From Eucommia ulmoides (taxonomy: Eukaryota > Streptophyta > Magnoliopsida > Garryales > Eucommiaceae): DNA of 64,000 bases. The stretch is taken from the NCBI GenBank assembly GCA_016647705.1, contig CM028328.1, positions 11,588,614-11,652,613 of the forward strand, given 5' to 3'. Of this stretch, positions 41,830 through 53,400 are shown in pieces. The position numbers and the translations under genes are program-made. Each line of letters begins with the position of its first letter. The first letter of the stretch is position 1. The notes under the pieces are model-generated. The model saw only the letters and a program-made list of their open reading frames with translations, did not search any database and was not told the origin of the DNA.

Positions 41830-43772
41830 TGTCACACCCTACCCCGGGCACCCATCACCTAAGGTCGGGCGTGACGTCGACTTGACCAATCAACTAATAT
41901 ATTTAAAATACTCAATCCAAATATTTTAAATCAACTAAACCAAACATTTTAAATCAACCAATCCAAACATCTCGTCATATAATAAAATACCACACATTAC
42001 TCTCCTAATAGCCATAAATTCATTTTTACCTCACGATTGGGAGTTACAACGGTACCGTAACCTGTACAAATATGCTATCTAACGTGACTACCAGTGCTAA
42101 GGCCATTTATTATCCCCAATAGTAGGGGTACCACCCGCAAGATTTGCACTCCTGACGGGTCAATCAACCATCTGCATGACTAATGCTCCTGACAGGTCAT
42201 AATAATCAACCACATGCAAGACTAATCCTCTTGACAGATCATAATAATCAACCACATGTAGGACCGACACTCTTGACAGGTCAATAACAATAATCAACCA
42301 CCTGCAGGATGTGTTCTCCTAACAGGTCAAAATCATCCCGCAGGACATACCCTCCTAACGGGATCAAAACTATGGCGTAGTTGGACAAAAATCACCTTCT
42401 ACATTTAAAATCTACTTGATTCACATAAGTCATAAAATCGTCCAATTTTTAATAAACACTTTTTTTCCATAATTTATACAAAAATAAAATTTGTAAATTT
42501 ACATAGAAGACAGTACACTCACCTCGTTTTCTGCACTACAAAAATACTGAAGTCCGAAACTACCGGGACGCTGGCGCCTGCGAACCTAATAGCGATAAGG
42601 TCTAAATTAATATTTTATTTCAAATAACCCTAATATGCAATGCATGACCCTAAATTGCATAATTTCCCATTTCTCAAATTTAATTATACAAAATTATTAT
42701 TTGTCCCATTTTACTATGTTAATATTCACTTTACAAAATTATCAAAATTAAAGGTATAAAAATTATCGTCCCGTTTGCGAAAATTAATATTAATAAATTA
42801 ATTTAATGAAAATAATAATTGATGAAATCGTTACCTGCTCCGAATCGCCTGCCGGCCAAAAAGTTGATTTTTTTTTTTTTTTTTTTTGTTCTACTCGCTG
42901 GATCTCACCACCGCGGCGAATGCTTCTTTCTTCACCCACAGCCGGCGACGCTCTCTCTCTAATTCTTACTCACCGACGACCAACCTACACCGATCACATA
43001 CACACACAGCAGTGACGGCACACACACAAACGTACTCTCCTGAACAAACACACACGCCGACCTGCTACTTTCCGTCACCAACACACACACACACACACAC
43101 ACACCGCCGATGACGAACACACACACACACACACACACTACTGGTGACAAACACATACACACACAGACGAAACACACACACTGCCAACAAAGCCCACACA
43201 CTCACTGACCGATGACACCCACTCCATCGACGACTCCACACACACATGCAATTCGCCTGACGAACGAACCCACACCGCCGACAATCAACGACCCACAAAC
43301 CACCAGAGCGAACGGTGATGCCACGCACCCACGTACGATCATCGTCGACTTATCAGCAACACACACACCCCGTCGATGATCGGAGCATACACCCACAGTC
43401 GGATCAAATACACACATACATACACACGACGAACATATGCACAGATGGCAACGGCTGAACGATGGACGCACACACAGTACACGATCACCGTCGACGACAC
43501 ACATACACCACCGGATGACTCCCACACCCCCGACAACGACTGCAATGATCATACACGCACACACTCACCCGATGCCGACGACGATCATACACACACACAT
43601 ACGCACACACATTGTCGGACAAGACGACACACCCTACTCCACCGACTGCACACCGCCGACCCATTCTCTCAGTTCTTTTTTTTTTTTTCTTCTTTTTAGA
43701 TGGCCATGAGATAGGCGTGTATGGATGTATATATATAGGAGCAGAGATGGTGGCACACTCACGTCATTTACC

Positions 43773-43823
<51 letters not shown>

Positions 43824-44031
43824 TTAGTTTTTTTAAATTACATAAAGCTCCCCCTAAATTATCTTTAAATTATTATTCAAACCGAAATCAAAATTAATAT
43901 TTTTCAAAATTGCTAGTTAACTCCTAATTTTTTTTTAAATAAATAAGAAATGGCACAATCTACCGTGTTATTTTCTAAATGTTCTAGAATGCAGCTAAAA
44001 TTATGCATATTCAAAAATTAGGGTCTTACAA
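41830..44031 (-). mobile_element. 3' LTR of the deleted Tekay-like element
   Basis: On the minus strand it starts TGTAAGACCC at 44031, right after the purine-rich TTTTAGGGGAGAAAGA tract, and ends GGTAGGGTGTGACA. It shows every family module: TATA-like CCTATATATATACATC, CA/GT block, AGCAG/GTAACG donor (42834), CTATTAG/GTTCGCAGG acceptor, CGAG/GTGAGTGTAC donor (42522), CCTG..CAGG modules (42120-42360) and the GGTTACGGTACCGTTG block (42050). A (TTA)n run is at 43780-43823. Confidence 0.88.
42990..43660. repeat. CA/GT-rich block of the 3' LTR
   Basis: CACACACA runs alternate with ACCGCCGACGA, GACGATCATAC and similar short segments. The block is homologous to 45900-46560 and to the GT-rich leader blocks of the plus-strand LTRs. 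All open frames over it on either strand are repeat-derived. Confidence 0.75.
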
Positions 44032-44123
44032 TCTTTCTCCCCTAAAAGAAATTTCGTCCCTAAATTTTAGTTACCTTGACCGAACAAATGCAGATATTTA
44101 TCTCCCATCTCGTCTTCTCGCTC

Positions 44124-44561
44124 CTACGTCGTTTCTTCCACAGAATGACTGTGCCATAACACTTTCACCAGTGGAATCGTTTTTGTCCGTAACACCTGAT
44201 CTTTACGAGTTAGAATTTGGACTGGCTCCTCTATGTACGTCAAATCCTCTTCCAATTCGAGTGGTTGAGAAGTTAACACATGCGAAGAATCTGGTACATA
44301 TTTCCTAAGCATCGATACATAGAAAACGTCGTGTAATCTGGACAATTCTGGCGGTAAAGCAAGTCGATAAGCTGTCATGCCGACCCGTTCTAAAATCTCG
44401 TATGACCCGATATATCTCGAACTTAAGTTTCTTTTTTTCCCGAATCTCATTATGCCCTTCCACGGGGATATATGCAAAAACACATGATCGCCCACTTCAA
44501 ATTCCAACTCCCATCTGCGCTTGTCAGTATAACTTTTTTGCCAACTTTGAGCAGTTCTCAA
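44124..44561 (-). CDS. Integrase C-terminus with chromodomain, open remnant
   Basis: This is an uninterrupted 145-codon frame. It begins within the integrase (MRTAQSWQKSYTDKRR), continues with the GPY/F-type module (WELEFEVGDHVFLHISPWKG, SSRYIGSYEILERVG), then LHDVFYVSMLRKYVPD, and ends in the chromodomain (EEPVQILTRKDQVLRTK, TIPLVKVLW). The start ATG is internal to the former polyprotein, so it is not a real initiation site. The upstream frame (to 44803) is lost by stops near 44570. It is a remnant, well preserved, of a polyprotein no longer made. Confidence 0.75.
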   Translation of the reverse strand: MRTAQSWQKSYTDKRRWELEFEVGDHVFLHISPWKGIMRFGKKRNLSSRYIGSYEILERVGMTAYRLALPPELSRLHDVFYVSMLRKYVPDSSHVLTSQPLELEEDLTYIEEPVQILTRKDQVLRTKTIPLVKVLWHSHSVEETT

Positions 44562-44802
44562 CCTTTCCTAAATCATATTTACTTTGTCTGCTGTCATTTG
44601 GGTTATATCCGACATCAATAATTTTCTTTCTCCCGCATCAGTCCAATCTGTTAGACTGGAGTTCTGCATCTCTTGCCATGCAAGGCTTCATACGATATTA
44701 TCTCGATTGCTAAATGGTGGCTGTTATTATAGGCAAATTCCATCAATGTCAAGTGATCATCCCAGCTACCAGAACACAATCCCTTAACATATCATCCAAC
44801 GT

Positions 44803-45441
44803 CTAAATCGTATGCTCTGATTGACCATCAGTCTGAGGATGAAAGACAGTACTGAATTTCAGCTTGGTACCTAAAGTAGTTTGGAGACTCGACCAGAATT
44901 TCAAAGTAAATCTCGGATCTTTATCCGACACTATAGAAATCGGTGCACCATGTAGTCGAACAATCTCGTCAATATACAATTGGGCATACTTATCAAGAGA
45001 GTACGTCGTCTTTAAGGCCAGAAAATGAGCAAATTTAGTAAGTCTATCAACAATCACCCAGATGGAATTATGTCCCATCTTGGTACGAGGAAATCCCAAA
45101 ATAAATTCCATCGTAATATGCTCCCATTTCCACTCTATAATAGGTAGAGACTACAATAATCCACCTGGATGTTGGTGCTCAATCTTGACTTGCTGACAAC
45201 CGAGACACCTGACAACAAATTCAGCAATTTTTCGTTTCATTCCATTCCACCAATAGAGTTCTCGCAGATCCCGATACATTTTGGTACTGCTTGGGTGCAT
45301 TGCGTATGTTGAGCTATGCCCTTCCTCCAAGATATTATTTTTTTTCAGATTGGTATCATCAGGCACACACAGTCTATTTCCAACCGTCAAAGCCTCATCG
45401 TTATCCCTGACACAATAATCGGCTTTGCGACCATTTTTCAC
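44803..45441 (-). pseudogene. Integrase zinc-binding domain and catalytic core
   Basis: The frame 45441-45151 carries the zinc domain: GHSSTYAMHPSSTKMYRDLR, LYWWNGMKRKI, CLGCQQVKIEH. The frame 45111-44803 carries the core: MEFILGFPRTKMGHNSI, VDRLTKFAHFLALKTTYS, IVSDKDPRF with the second catalytic Asp, and GQSEHTI with the catalytic Glu. The first catalytic Asp position reads Glu (MEF for MDF). A stop or frame change near 45130 separates the halves. Strand transfer of element DNA is the original role. Confidence 0.82.
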
Positions 45442-45539
45442 TTTATCTCAAATTTTCTCCAATTGGGTATTCGACTTCTACGCTTCTATAATACAGTCGA
45501 TCAATGTCGGTCTCAAAGTCAAAGTCGCAAGTAATGCTG

Positions 45540-45780
45540 CCGTTTGACCGACCACCAACCAAATTCACAAAGATCTCAATTCGGCGTATAGATTAGTATG
45601 AACAACTTGAATATGTGCAACCGAACCAACCGATTTCTGACTCAGCTCATCTGCCACAACATTGGCCTTTTCAAGATGATAGTGAATGGTACAGTCATAG
45701 TCTTGATCAACTCTAACCAACGTCTTTGCCTCAAATTTAGTTCCTTCAGTGTAAACAAATATTTCAAACTCTGGTAGTTA
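45540..45780 (-). pseudogene. RNase H C-terminal remnant
   Basis: The minus strand gives FEIFVYTEG, then RVDQDYDCTIHYHLEKANVV, ADELSQKSVGSVAHIQVVH and NLYAELRSL. This is the end of chromoviral RNase H (family DYDCTI.YHPGKANVVADALSR) and the linker to integrase. The upstream part is deleted; at about 45785 the sequence passes directly into LTR. Confidence 0.8.
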
Positions 45781-45784
45781 GTCT

Positions 45785-46899
45785 ATATCTTTTTCTTTTT
45801 TTTTTCTATTCTGCTCGCTATATCTCACCGCTGCGGCGAACGCCTTCTCTCTTCACCGACCGTCGGCAATGCTCTCTCTCTCTCTCTAATTCTCACTCAC
45901 CGCCGACCAACCTACACTAATCACATACACACACAGCAGCGACGGCACACACAAAAACCCACTCGCTTGAACACACACACATGTCGGCATGCTAGTTTCC
46001 GTCACCAACACACACACACACACACTCTGCCGATGACGAACACACATACATAGACGAAACACACACACTATCAACAAAGCCCACACACTCACCGGCCGAC
46101 GACACCCACTCCACCGATGACTCCACACACATATGCAATTTGCCAGACGAACGCACCCACACCGCCGGCGATCAACGACCCACACACCACCGGAGCGAAC
46201 GGCGACGCCACGTACTCACGCACGATCATCGTCGATTGATCAGCAATACACATATACATCGTCGACGATCGGAGCACACACCCACAGTCGGATCAAATAC
46301 ATACACACATACACACGACGAATGCATGCGCAGACGACGACGGCTGAACGACGAACATACACACAGCACACGATCACCGTTGACGACATACACACACACA
46401 TACTACCGAATGACTCCCACACCCCCGATGACGATTGCAACGATCACACATGCACACACTCACCTGATACCGGCGACGATCACACACACACTGCCGGACC
46501 GGACGACACACCCCACTCTACTGACTGAGCACACCCACAACACTGACTGCACACCGCCGACCCACTCTCTCGGTTCCTACTTTTCTTCTTCTTTTTAGAT
46601 GGCCATGAGATGGGCGTGTATGGATGTATATATATAGGTGCAGAGATGGTGGCACACTCATGTCATTTACCTATTTATTTATTATTATTATTTTAGTTTT
46701 CTTAAATAACATAAAGCTCCCCCTAAATTATCTTTAAATTATTATTTAAACCCAAATCAAAATTAATATTTTTCAAAATTGCTAGTTAACCCCTAACTTT
46801 TTTTAAAATAAATAAGAAATGGCACAATCTACCGCGTTATTTTCTAAATATTCTAGAATACAGCTAAAATTATGCGTATTCAAAAATTAGGGTCTTACA
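45785..46899 (-). mobile_element. Partial 5' LTR of the deleted Tekay-like element
   Basis: It aligns with 42870-44031 of the 3' LTR, that is the U3/TATA/GT-block half, including TATA-like text near 46630. The other half (equivalent to 41830-42870) is missing together with gag-RT. The junction lies in a T-rich tract (TTTTTCTTTTTTTTTTCT) present in both parents. Confidence 0.82.
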
Positions 46900-47464
46900 C
46901 AACTACTGAACTTACTCAACGGGTTACAAGTCGCAACCAGAACGTGGGTTGAAAGAGAAAACGGTACCATTTCTTTCGACCAACTAACTGCGAACGAAGC
47001 CTATCGGGTACTAGAAGACATGGACGAGTATGATTTTCACTGTTAGAATTATTGAACAAGCTACCAAAACTTGGGGGGATAGTTCCACCGCTTTGGAGCC
47101 ATGGATTGACATCCCGAACCAATATCTTGAGTCTTCCTTTGCCTTGGAGGAAATATTCGATGATTTTATTAGGGAGACAAATGAGCATGAGGATCATCTT
47201 GATAATATCGAGACGGTCTGCGCCGAAATCGATGCGACCGTAACGTCTCTTGAGACGCAAATCGATCAGCTAATCTGCTTTATTAAGGTCAAGTCAGAAC
47301 TGGTGGCACAGGGAGATATAAACACCATATCATGCAAAAACCACCACGAGGAACTGAAAATGAGAGGAAATAGCTTAGGAGAGTTCAACTATGCTTATCC
47401 AAATAAACGAGAACCCAAGCATGGATCGATGATTGTGATTCGTCACCATTGGAGATCCAAATAG

Positions 47465-48900
47465 TGATGCCACCATCGATCCCAAACGATCATATTTATG
47501 AGGATTCGATGAGGCTCATTGATCCTTCACCGCCATTAGAAACGTTCTTTTAGGCCCACCAAGTACATGAGCCGGTGGAGTATCCTGTTGAAAGCTTGAG
47601 CCGAGTAGAGCAATATCTCGCCAGTCTTGAGGGCGTACTGAACCAAGACCCATATGTAGTGTTGTACAACACTTACTATGGGTAGAAGTAGCTCTTTGAT
47701 AAGCCGTTCTCCGTGTCAGGCCAAGGACAATAAACCACGCGCTTCTTGGGAGGCAACCCAAGTTCAAAAATAAGTTAAATCTGTCATAGCCGACTTGATT
47801 CGAAGGAGAGATTCTCTCGCCTCCCAAGTACATGTTCTCAACCCTCTTCGTCAGCATGCTTTAATTTCATATGTTGAGAATGATGATTAGGTCGCTGAGG
47901 ACATTGTCCGTTTCAAGTTTGGAGGTGATGTGTAGGATATTAGTATGTGTTATTATTTTACCGTATTGCATGTTTGTTTAGTATAGAATATTTTGGTGGT
48001 GGTGTTGTGTCCATGCTGAGTTTTGCGTTCATTTGGACCGTTACCAGATGATGATATTACCCCCTGGTTGTTTTCGAGGTCAAGGGTAATACCCATTCAT
48101 GTGTGTTCTGTGTGCTTGACAATGTGTTTTGATGAAAATTATTGTAGATCCTAATATGCATGAGCACATAGACTCAATGTATTTCTATTCAATTTATTTG
48201 AGACCAATTATCGATTAGCCAAACTCATAACAATTTAAGGATTCTAGAACCTGATTGAGGGGAAGCTTGAGGTGAAATCCTAGGCGAGGTAGTTCAAATT
48301 ATATGATTTAGGCATTCATTTTGTCATTTCAGCCTTTTAAGCCTACAATGTTATATGTTTATCTCTCATTACCTTGTCGAAGCCTAAATGCCAATTCAAT
48401 TCTGAATATATAAACTAATACCTTCCAAACCTTTATCGCTGAATTAAAGACACAATTTGAGTGAATCAAGTTAGCATTCGTATATGCTGCTTGATATGAG
48501 CGGTTGGGTTTAGGGCGAACTTCAGATTGATTCGGTATTCAAGTACTCACTTGTAGCTTTGTTTTCATTTAAACCACACCCGTGAAATTGTAATAATTGA
48601 ATAAGTTTGGGGGTATGGTAGATTGAAAAAAAAAACATATGTAAAAATTGTTAAATTTCATTTCTTTTAACAAGTGAGTACGTCGATCTTAAATGTTTGT
48701 TCGGGATTGTTTCTAATTTATCTATGGGAGTTCGAGAGTGAATGTGCTAAGCATTGAGCCTTGGGTAACGTTAAGTTAACAACGTTAACCCATTTTCTAT
48801 TCTGAAATACACTTAGCCAATTATTCCAAAATCGAACCAAGTCCTTCTGATCTTTATGAACATCTAAGCCTACATTAGTGGAGAGTAGACCCCAATCAGG
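47465..48900. other. Non-coding 3' region of the Athila-like element
   Basis: No RT or integrase similarity is found. Text such as AAGTTTGGGGGTATGGTAG (about 48604) resembles the long untranslated stretch before the 3' LTR in Athila elements. 47516-47870 has scattered frames without recognisable domains and may be a gag or pol relic. Confidence 0.4.
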
Positions 48901-48904
48901 CATA

Positions 48905-50087
48905 TGGATATCCTAATCCTTTACGGTGGGAAAACAAGCACAAAGGTAATATTCAAAACAACAGCCCACTGTCGCAGCGTCCAGACCACCGCCGTGGCGG
49001 TGAATATGCAGAAAGGGGCCTAAAGTTGCTGTAAACTCACCGCCACAGTGGTGATATCCACCATCGCGATGTCACTCTACATGCAGAATTAGATTTTTTT
49101 ATTTTTTATTTTTATATTTTGAGCCTTATAAATCCTTTCCTCTCCTCATCTCTTCTGATTTTAACACCTCCTAAGCCCCTTAGAATATATTTAGGGTTAG
49201 GTTGAGATCTTTTTGAGGGAGATCTCACAACCCGAAGAAGAAGAAGAAGAAGAAGAAGGAAGTGATCATTAACGGTTCTAGTGCCAAATCTTTGGATATC
49301 GGCTAAGTCTTTCGATTCTTTTCTTTATTCTCTTAATTTTGGTAGTTGTTGAGCATGTTTAGGTCATTTTACATAGTATATATAGTTATGGTCATTGGCT
49401 AAACATGGATTATTTAGGGATTAATGTAAATTTATGAATATGTAGTTTGTTTGAGTTGTGTTTCGTTAGCGGTTGTTCTTCGATGTTTGATTGTGTTTAT
49501 CATTCTTGTATTGTTTGTATGCTTGCAATGATATATAGAGAATACTGGGTTTGAAACTCGGGAGAGGTAACCCCAGATTCGGACTAGGTTAAACACAACG
49601 CGACGACCCAATAAGCCGAGAGAGAGTTGGAAAGTGTGCAATCAATAACGTTGGGGCAAGACTCATGTGACCTAGCATCGTTAAGATATTGAGGGGGACT
49701 TCTTCGTTGATGAGAAGTCATATATTCACTCATCTTACACTCTGGAGAGGTGGCGAGTGAATTTATGAACCGAGATTGTAGGATAAGTCGAACGCCGTTA
49801 ACATAAACTAAAATAAGGTCAAACACATATTTGTAAACAAAATTAATCCCTAGACAATCTACTCTCTTAAAATAATCTCAATATAATATTTATAGTATAG
49901 TTAGATAAATTAGTATTTATTAATTAAATTATATTTTTGCCGCCTAGATAAAATTAGGTTATGATAATCACGGTACTCGATAATAATCTCAACCATTCTC
50001 TATGGACACGATACCCTTACTCTCCCTACCTATACTAAAACTTGACACGTACACTTGCGGTGTAAGTGGCGTGCGTAAATTATGCGC
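48905..50087 (+). mobile_element. Athila-like 3' LTR
   Basis: Its end (49955-50087) duplicates the 5' LTR end. A TATA-like CCTTATAAATCC is near 49123, with CCTCTCCTCATCTC after it, then an (AGA)n run (49237-49258). Near 48965-49075 the repeated CACCGCCGTGGCGGTGA and CACCGCCACAGTGGTGA form short hairpins. The left limit is approximate because the 5' copy is truncated. Confidence 0.5.
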
Positions 50088-51450
50088 CACCACTCCACTA
50101 TGAAATCAGTTAAGCTTGACCTTTTAGTGATGCCCTTAGAACGAACTTGCTGTCAAGCTCTACAAATTCCATATAACCCATTTCATCAATCTTCCCCAAG
50201 CATCAGGTCGATGCATGTGCACCCACAAAGGATATGAGGTCATCACATTAACTAGATACGCCTGAAAGTAATACTTGAGCTTTATAATAGCAGTTATTAG
50301 CACTAAGGCAAGCTTCTCTAGGTTAGTTTATCTGGTGTCTGTTGGAAGCAACAATTTGTTAACGTAGTGGAATGGGCGCTGAACTTTGCTTTTCTCTTTG
50401 ACTAATGTTGCACTAACTGCCCATTCTACTAAGTATAAGCAAATATCTTCTCCTTGTTCAACTATAGACAGGAGTTCTATATTTCCCAAGTAATCTTTCA
50501 ATGATTGGAATGCTTGCTCACACTCATTAATCCACTTAAAGTTTTTATTTTCCTTTAAGATTTTAAAGAAATTATTACACTTATTTGTGAATTTTGAGAT
50601 GAACCGTGTAATGCAGCCAGACTACTAGTTAATATCTACACTTCTTTGACATTTGTTGGAGACTTCATCTTTGTCATAGAATCTACCTATTTTGGATCAA
50701 CCTTTATCCTAGACTTATCTACTATGTACCCCAAAAATATCCCAGATGATACTCCAAATGTGTATTTCTCTAGGTTGAGGTTCATCATGTACTTTTGTAA
50801 CACCTCTAGTTCCTCTTTTAAGTGTTTTACATAATATCTCATCTTCATAATCTTTAACAGCATGTCCTTCATATATACCTCTATTGCATCACCGGTCTAC
50901 TCCTAAAACATTCAGTTTACTAGTCATTGGTGTGTGGCTCTAGTATTCTTTAGGCTGAAAGGCATTACTTTGTAACAGTAAGTCTGTCTGTGAGTAATAA
51001 CCTTTGTTTTGTCTTCATGAATGGGGTCCATCTCGATTTGGTTATAACCATAATAGCCACCCATGAAGCTCACTATTTCATCTCCAGAAGCAAACTTTAT
51101 CGGCTGATCTACTAGAGGTATTGGATAATAATCCTTTGGGCATTGACTTATTCAGGTCAGTGAAGTCTACATACATTCTCTACTTACAATTCTTCCTATT
51201 TACTAGTATTGGATTTGTTATCCATTTAGGGTACATAATCTCCCTGATATAGCCAATGCTTGGTGACTGATCTACTTCCTCAATCGTCTTTATCTTGTCA
51301 GCACTAAAGATCATCCGCTTCTATTGTACTGGTGGATGTGAACTTGTCACATCAAGCCAATGTCCTATAATGCAGGTATATATCCCCTCCATATCACTTG
51401 AAGTCCAAGAGAACTCATCTTCGAACTCCTTTGGTAACTAGATGGTCTGC
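50088..51450 (-). pseudogene. Tat-like reverse transcriptase and RNase H, broken
   Basis: Read downward from 51450 the strand gives IGHWLDVTSSHPPV, SADKIKTIEEVDQ, IREIMYPKWITNPILV, RMYVDFTDLNKSMPK. Then YMKDMLLK stands at the catalytic box, where the family has YVDDMLVK. LQKYMMNLNLEKYTFGVSSG and FLGYIVDKSRIKVDP follow. RNase H text FKWINECEQAFQSLKDYL, AVSATLVKEKSKVQ and NLEKLALVLITA is found near 50180-50560. The first catalytic Asp is lost. The element is cut at 50088 by the Athila LTR. Confidence 0.82.
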
Positions 51451-51901
51451 TCTTTCTCTTCTTTTGATAGAGCTATTTTAATCTTTCCCTTATTTGACCT
51501 GCTTCATATAGGTACACTTCGTCTGTCAGCTTAGCAGAGCGAGCAATTACTTAATTTTCCCTTAAGTTACCTACCTCTGTTCTTGAGCCTTATTTTCTCG
51601 TAATACTTTCCCTACTTATTGGTTGCTATTGTACCTTTGATTTTTCCTTTTAAAGCCACCAAAAAAAAATATTGAGAGGCTACCCGATCACCTTTTATTA
51701 CTTCTATTCCCTTGCAACTTGGCAATTTGAAGTACTGGTGGAATGTAGAAACCATTGCCCTCCGAGCATACAACTAAGGTCTTCCTAGGATAACATTGTA
51801 CAGAGAATTAGAGATCACCACCATGAGCTTTGTTTCCTGAGTTGTCCTTGATTCTTTCTTCCTAGTAGACACAGATAACACCACTTTTTCTTTTAGGGAG
51901 C
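51451..51901 (-). other. Tat-like protease-RT linker, degraded
   Basis: This lies between the RT (to 51450) and the protease frame (from 51902) on the minus strand. Short matches such as LYNVILGRP-like text near 51780-51800 (family YNAILGRP) suggest the post-protease segment. Many stops are present and nothing else is recognisable. Confidence 0.5.
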
Positions 51902-52345
51902 TCAATCACAATTGAACCCGGCCATGACTTTCTGGGTTGAGTTGATATCTGATTTTGGTACCCCCATTTGACGCAAGGTACTCTTGAAAATAATGTTTGC
52001 TGAACTTCCAGTATCTATCATAATTCTCTTTACTTGAAAGTTTGAGACCCAAAATATCACCACCAGCGCATCATCGTGTGGCTGAACTACTCTAGGGAGG
52101 TCACGTTCCGAAAAGAATATAAGTCCTTCTGAGTTCTGCTTTGGATGAGCTGAAAAAACTTTGTAACAATCTCTCTCTAGAGCTGTTTCTCGTACCTTCA
52201 TTTTTCTAGCTCTAATGGACTCTCCAGTGAGAGCTGAGCTGTAATTGATCATGTATATCGTGACCGAACAATCGTGCCATTCCGATAAACTAGTGTTTTT
52301 ATCTATTTCAAATTGGTGCCTACCATCTGTTCCAAAATGTTTCAT
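51902..52345 (-). pseudogene. Tat-like aspartic protease
   Basis: The frame of 147 codons contains GESIRARKMKVRE, SEGLIFFSERDLPRVV, PHDDALVVIFWV, then RIMIDTGSSANIIFKS with the catalytic Asp-Thr-Gly intact. LRQMGVPKSDI follows. This matches the Tat protease (family PHDDALVI..I....V.RILIDTGSSADIL). It is a different copy from 33300-33760, whose active-site Asp is lost. The reading frame ends at 51902 within the former polyprotein. Confidence 0.82.
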
Positions 52346-52660
52346 CTGTTCAAGTGGTGTCTTATTGTCTTCTACAATTATGAGGGCTAATTCTGCATCT
52401 CACTTCAATTCTTCTCACTGTAATTGCATAGTAACATATATAGATTTTGCGAGAGTTCAAAGACAAATTCAGTTTGTCAAATCTTTTGATTTCAAGTGCT
52501 ATTACCAATCTCGTAATTGTTTTATCCTAAGAGACAAATGTTCATTGGATCATCAACACCATATAGGGATTCCAATTTGTTTTAAAGTCATAGAGTCAAA
52601 CTATAATCTCGATCAACTTCCTTTCGTTTTTTCTTTCAAGAATTTATAAGTATGTCATTT
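52346..52660 (-). pseudogene. Probable end of Tat-like gag, degraded
   Basis: The sequence continues upstream of the protease without a TSD or LTR. Weak text such as LALIIVEDNKTPLEQMKHF just precedes the protease frame. The conserved C-terminal Gag motif is not clear. Stops are frequent. Called by position. Confidence 0.35.
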
Positions 52661-52672
52661 TTTTAGTACATC

Positions 52673-53400
52673 TAGGCCCCGTTTGGTTACTGTTTCCATT
52701 TACGAATTCCTGTTTTCGCTCTTAAAATTTTAGAATTAATGTACAGAAATGCGTTTACCAAACCAAACGTTTTTTTGTTCCCAAAATTTTTAGAGTAATT
52801 TGGAACTGTTTACTAAATTCCTTAAGAATCTGAGAAACAAAAAGAAATGTTGATTCCTATTTACTCCCATAAAAGTATTCCCACTGTCATCCAGCTGGTT
52901 ATCGTCACCCTGACGACCACTATACAATTAAAGTAAAAAAGAACCAAATTAATGTTGCAACCGAATATGTTTCTTGTTTATGTTCTCATAAATTAAAAGA
53001 AATAATTTCAAGATAATTGTTGTGAGCAAACATGTTTATATTTTTCCCAGTATTGTTTGGTTTTATATTTTTCCTAGTATTGTTCGGTTAGAAAAGAAAA
53101 TGAAATGAGAGAAAATAAAACTTTAATGTAATTTACTATTTTACCCTCATATATTACAAAAATAAATTAAAAATTATGTTATCAAGGGCATAATTGTAAT
53201 TTCACTCATTTTCTCTCACTTTTTTTCATTTTCATCCCAAATTTGTGTGGAAAAAAATTGTTTAAAAAATTGTACATTTTTCTTTCTATTTTCTTTTTCC
53301 TCTTATTTTCCATTCATACCAAATAAAGTTTTTTTTTTTTCATTTTTCATCCTATATTTTTTTTTATCATTTTTTCACTCAGATCCATAAAAAAAAAAAG
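52673..53400. repeat. AT-rich MITE-like relic, copy 2
   Basis: It starts with GGCCCCGTTTGGTTACTG. 52955-53400 matches the two halves of the relic at 1725-3475. ACCAAACCAAACG near 52760 is an inverted form of the left end, so an older element may end there and a second begin. No coding sequence. Confidence 0.45.

Larger units (their letters stand above)
41830..46899 (-). mobile_element. Tekay-like element with large internal deletion, TSD CAACT
   Basis: Perfect CAACT lies at 41825-41829 and 46900-46904. On the minus strand the element starts TGTAAGACCC at 46899 and ends GGTGTGACA at 41830. The 3' LTR is complete (41830-44031). The 5' LTR is partial (about 45785-46899). Only the end of RNase H, integrase and chromodomain remain between them. 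Gag, protease, RT and most of RNase H are gone. Its coding parts have far fewer stops than those of 5784-16484, so it is younger. Confidence 0.9.
41703..47464 (+). pseudogene. Athila-like gag, split by a retrotransposon
   Basis: The first part (41703-41829) gives MLDQQVLLHFF, SEPFYSAWDR, KDLFLRFPNYRFP. At the target CAACT a 5-kb element intervenes. The frame then resumes at 46905 with LLNLLNGLQVATRTWVE, ISFDQLTANEAYRVLEDMDEYDFH. This equals the family order ESLYEAWERFKDLLR / FYNGL / TA.EAYELLE.MA. A frame change near 47044 leads to the 47030-47464 frame with IETVCAEIDATVTSLETQ and IDQLICFIK, like the C-terminal LE.Q.GQLA region. One stop follows AWDR. Confidence 0.75.
41351..50087 (+). mobile_element. 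Athila-like element, broken, with nested Tekay-like element
   Basis: The last about 137 bp of the 5' LTR (41351-41487) match 49955-50087 of the 3' LTR, including GGACACGATACCCTTA, CGTACACTTG and AAGTGGCGTGCGTAAATTA. A tRNA-Asp-type PBS follows the 5' LTR, then gag. Pol is missing: after gag (to 47464) comes non-coding 3' sequence and the 3' LTR. The 5' LTR is truncated. Gag is interrupted by the insertion 41830-46899. Confidence 0.75.

Noticed and set aside
42959..43709. Several open frames on both strands (Cys/Val-rich and His/Thr-rich)
   Set aside because: They read CA/GT repeats of the LTR leader; the same happens at 45886-46598.
44003..44787. Plus-strand frames opposite the integrase/chromodomain region
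   Set aside because: They are shadows of the minus-strand pol sequence, which has clear family motifs.
47516..47857. 113-codon minus-strand frame inside the Athila-like element
   Set aside because: Opposite in strand to the element, no domain recognised, and likely chance.
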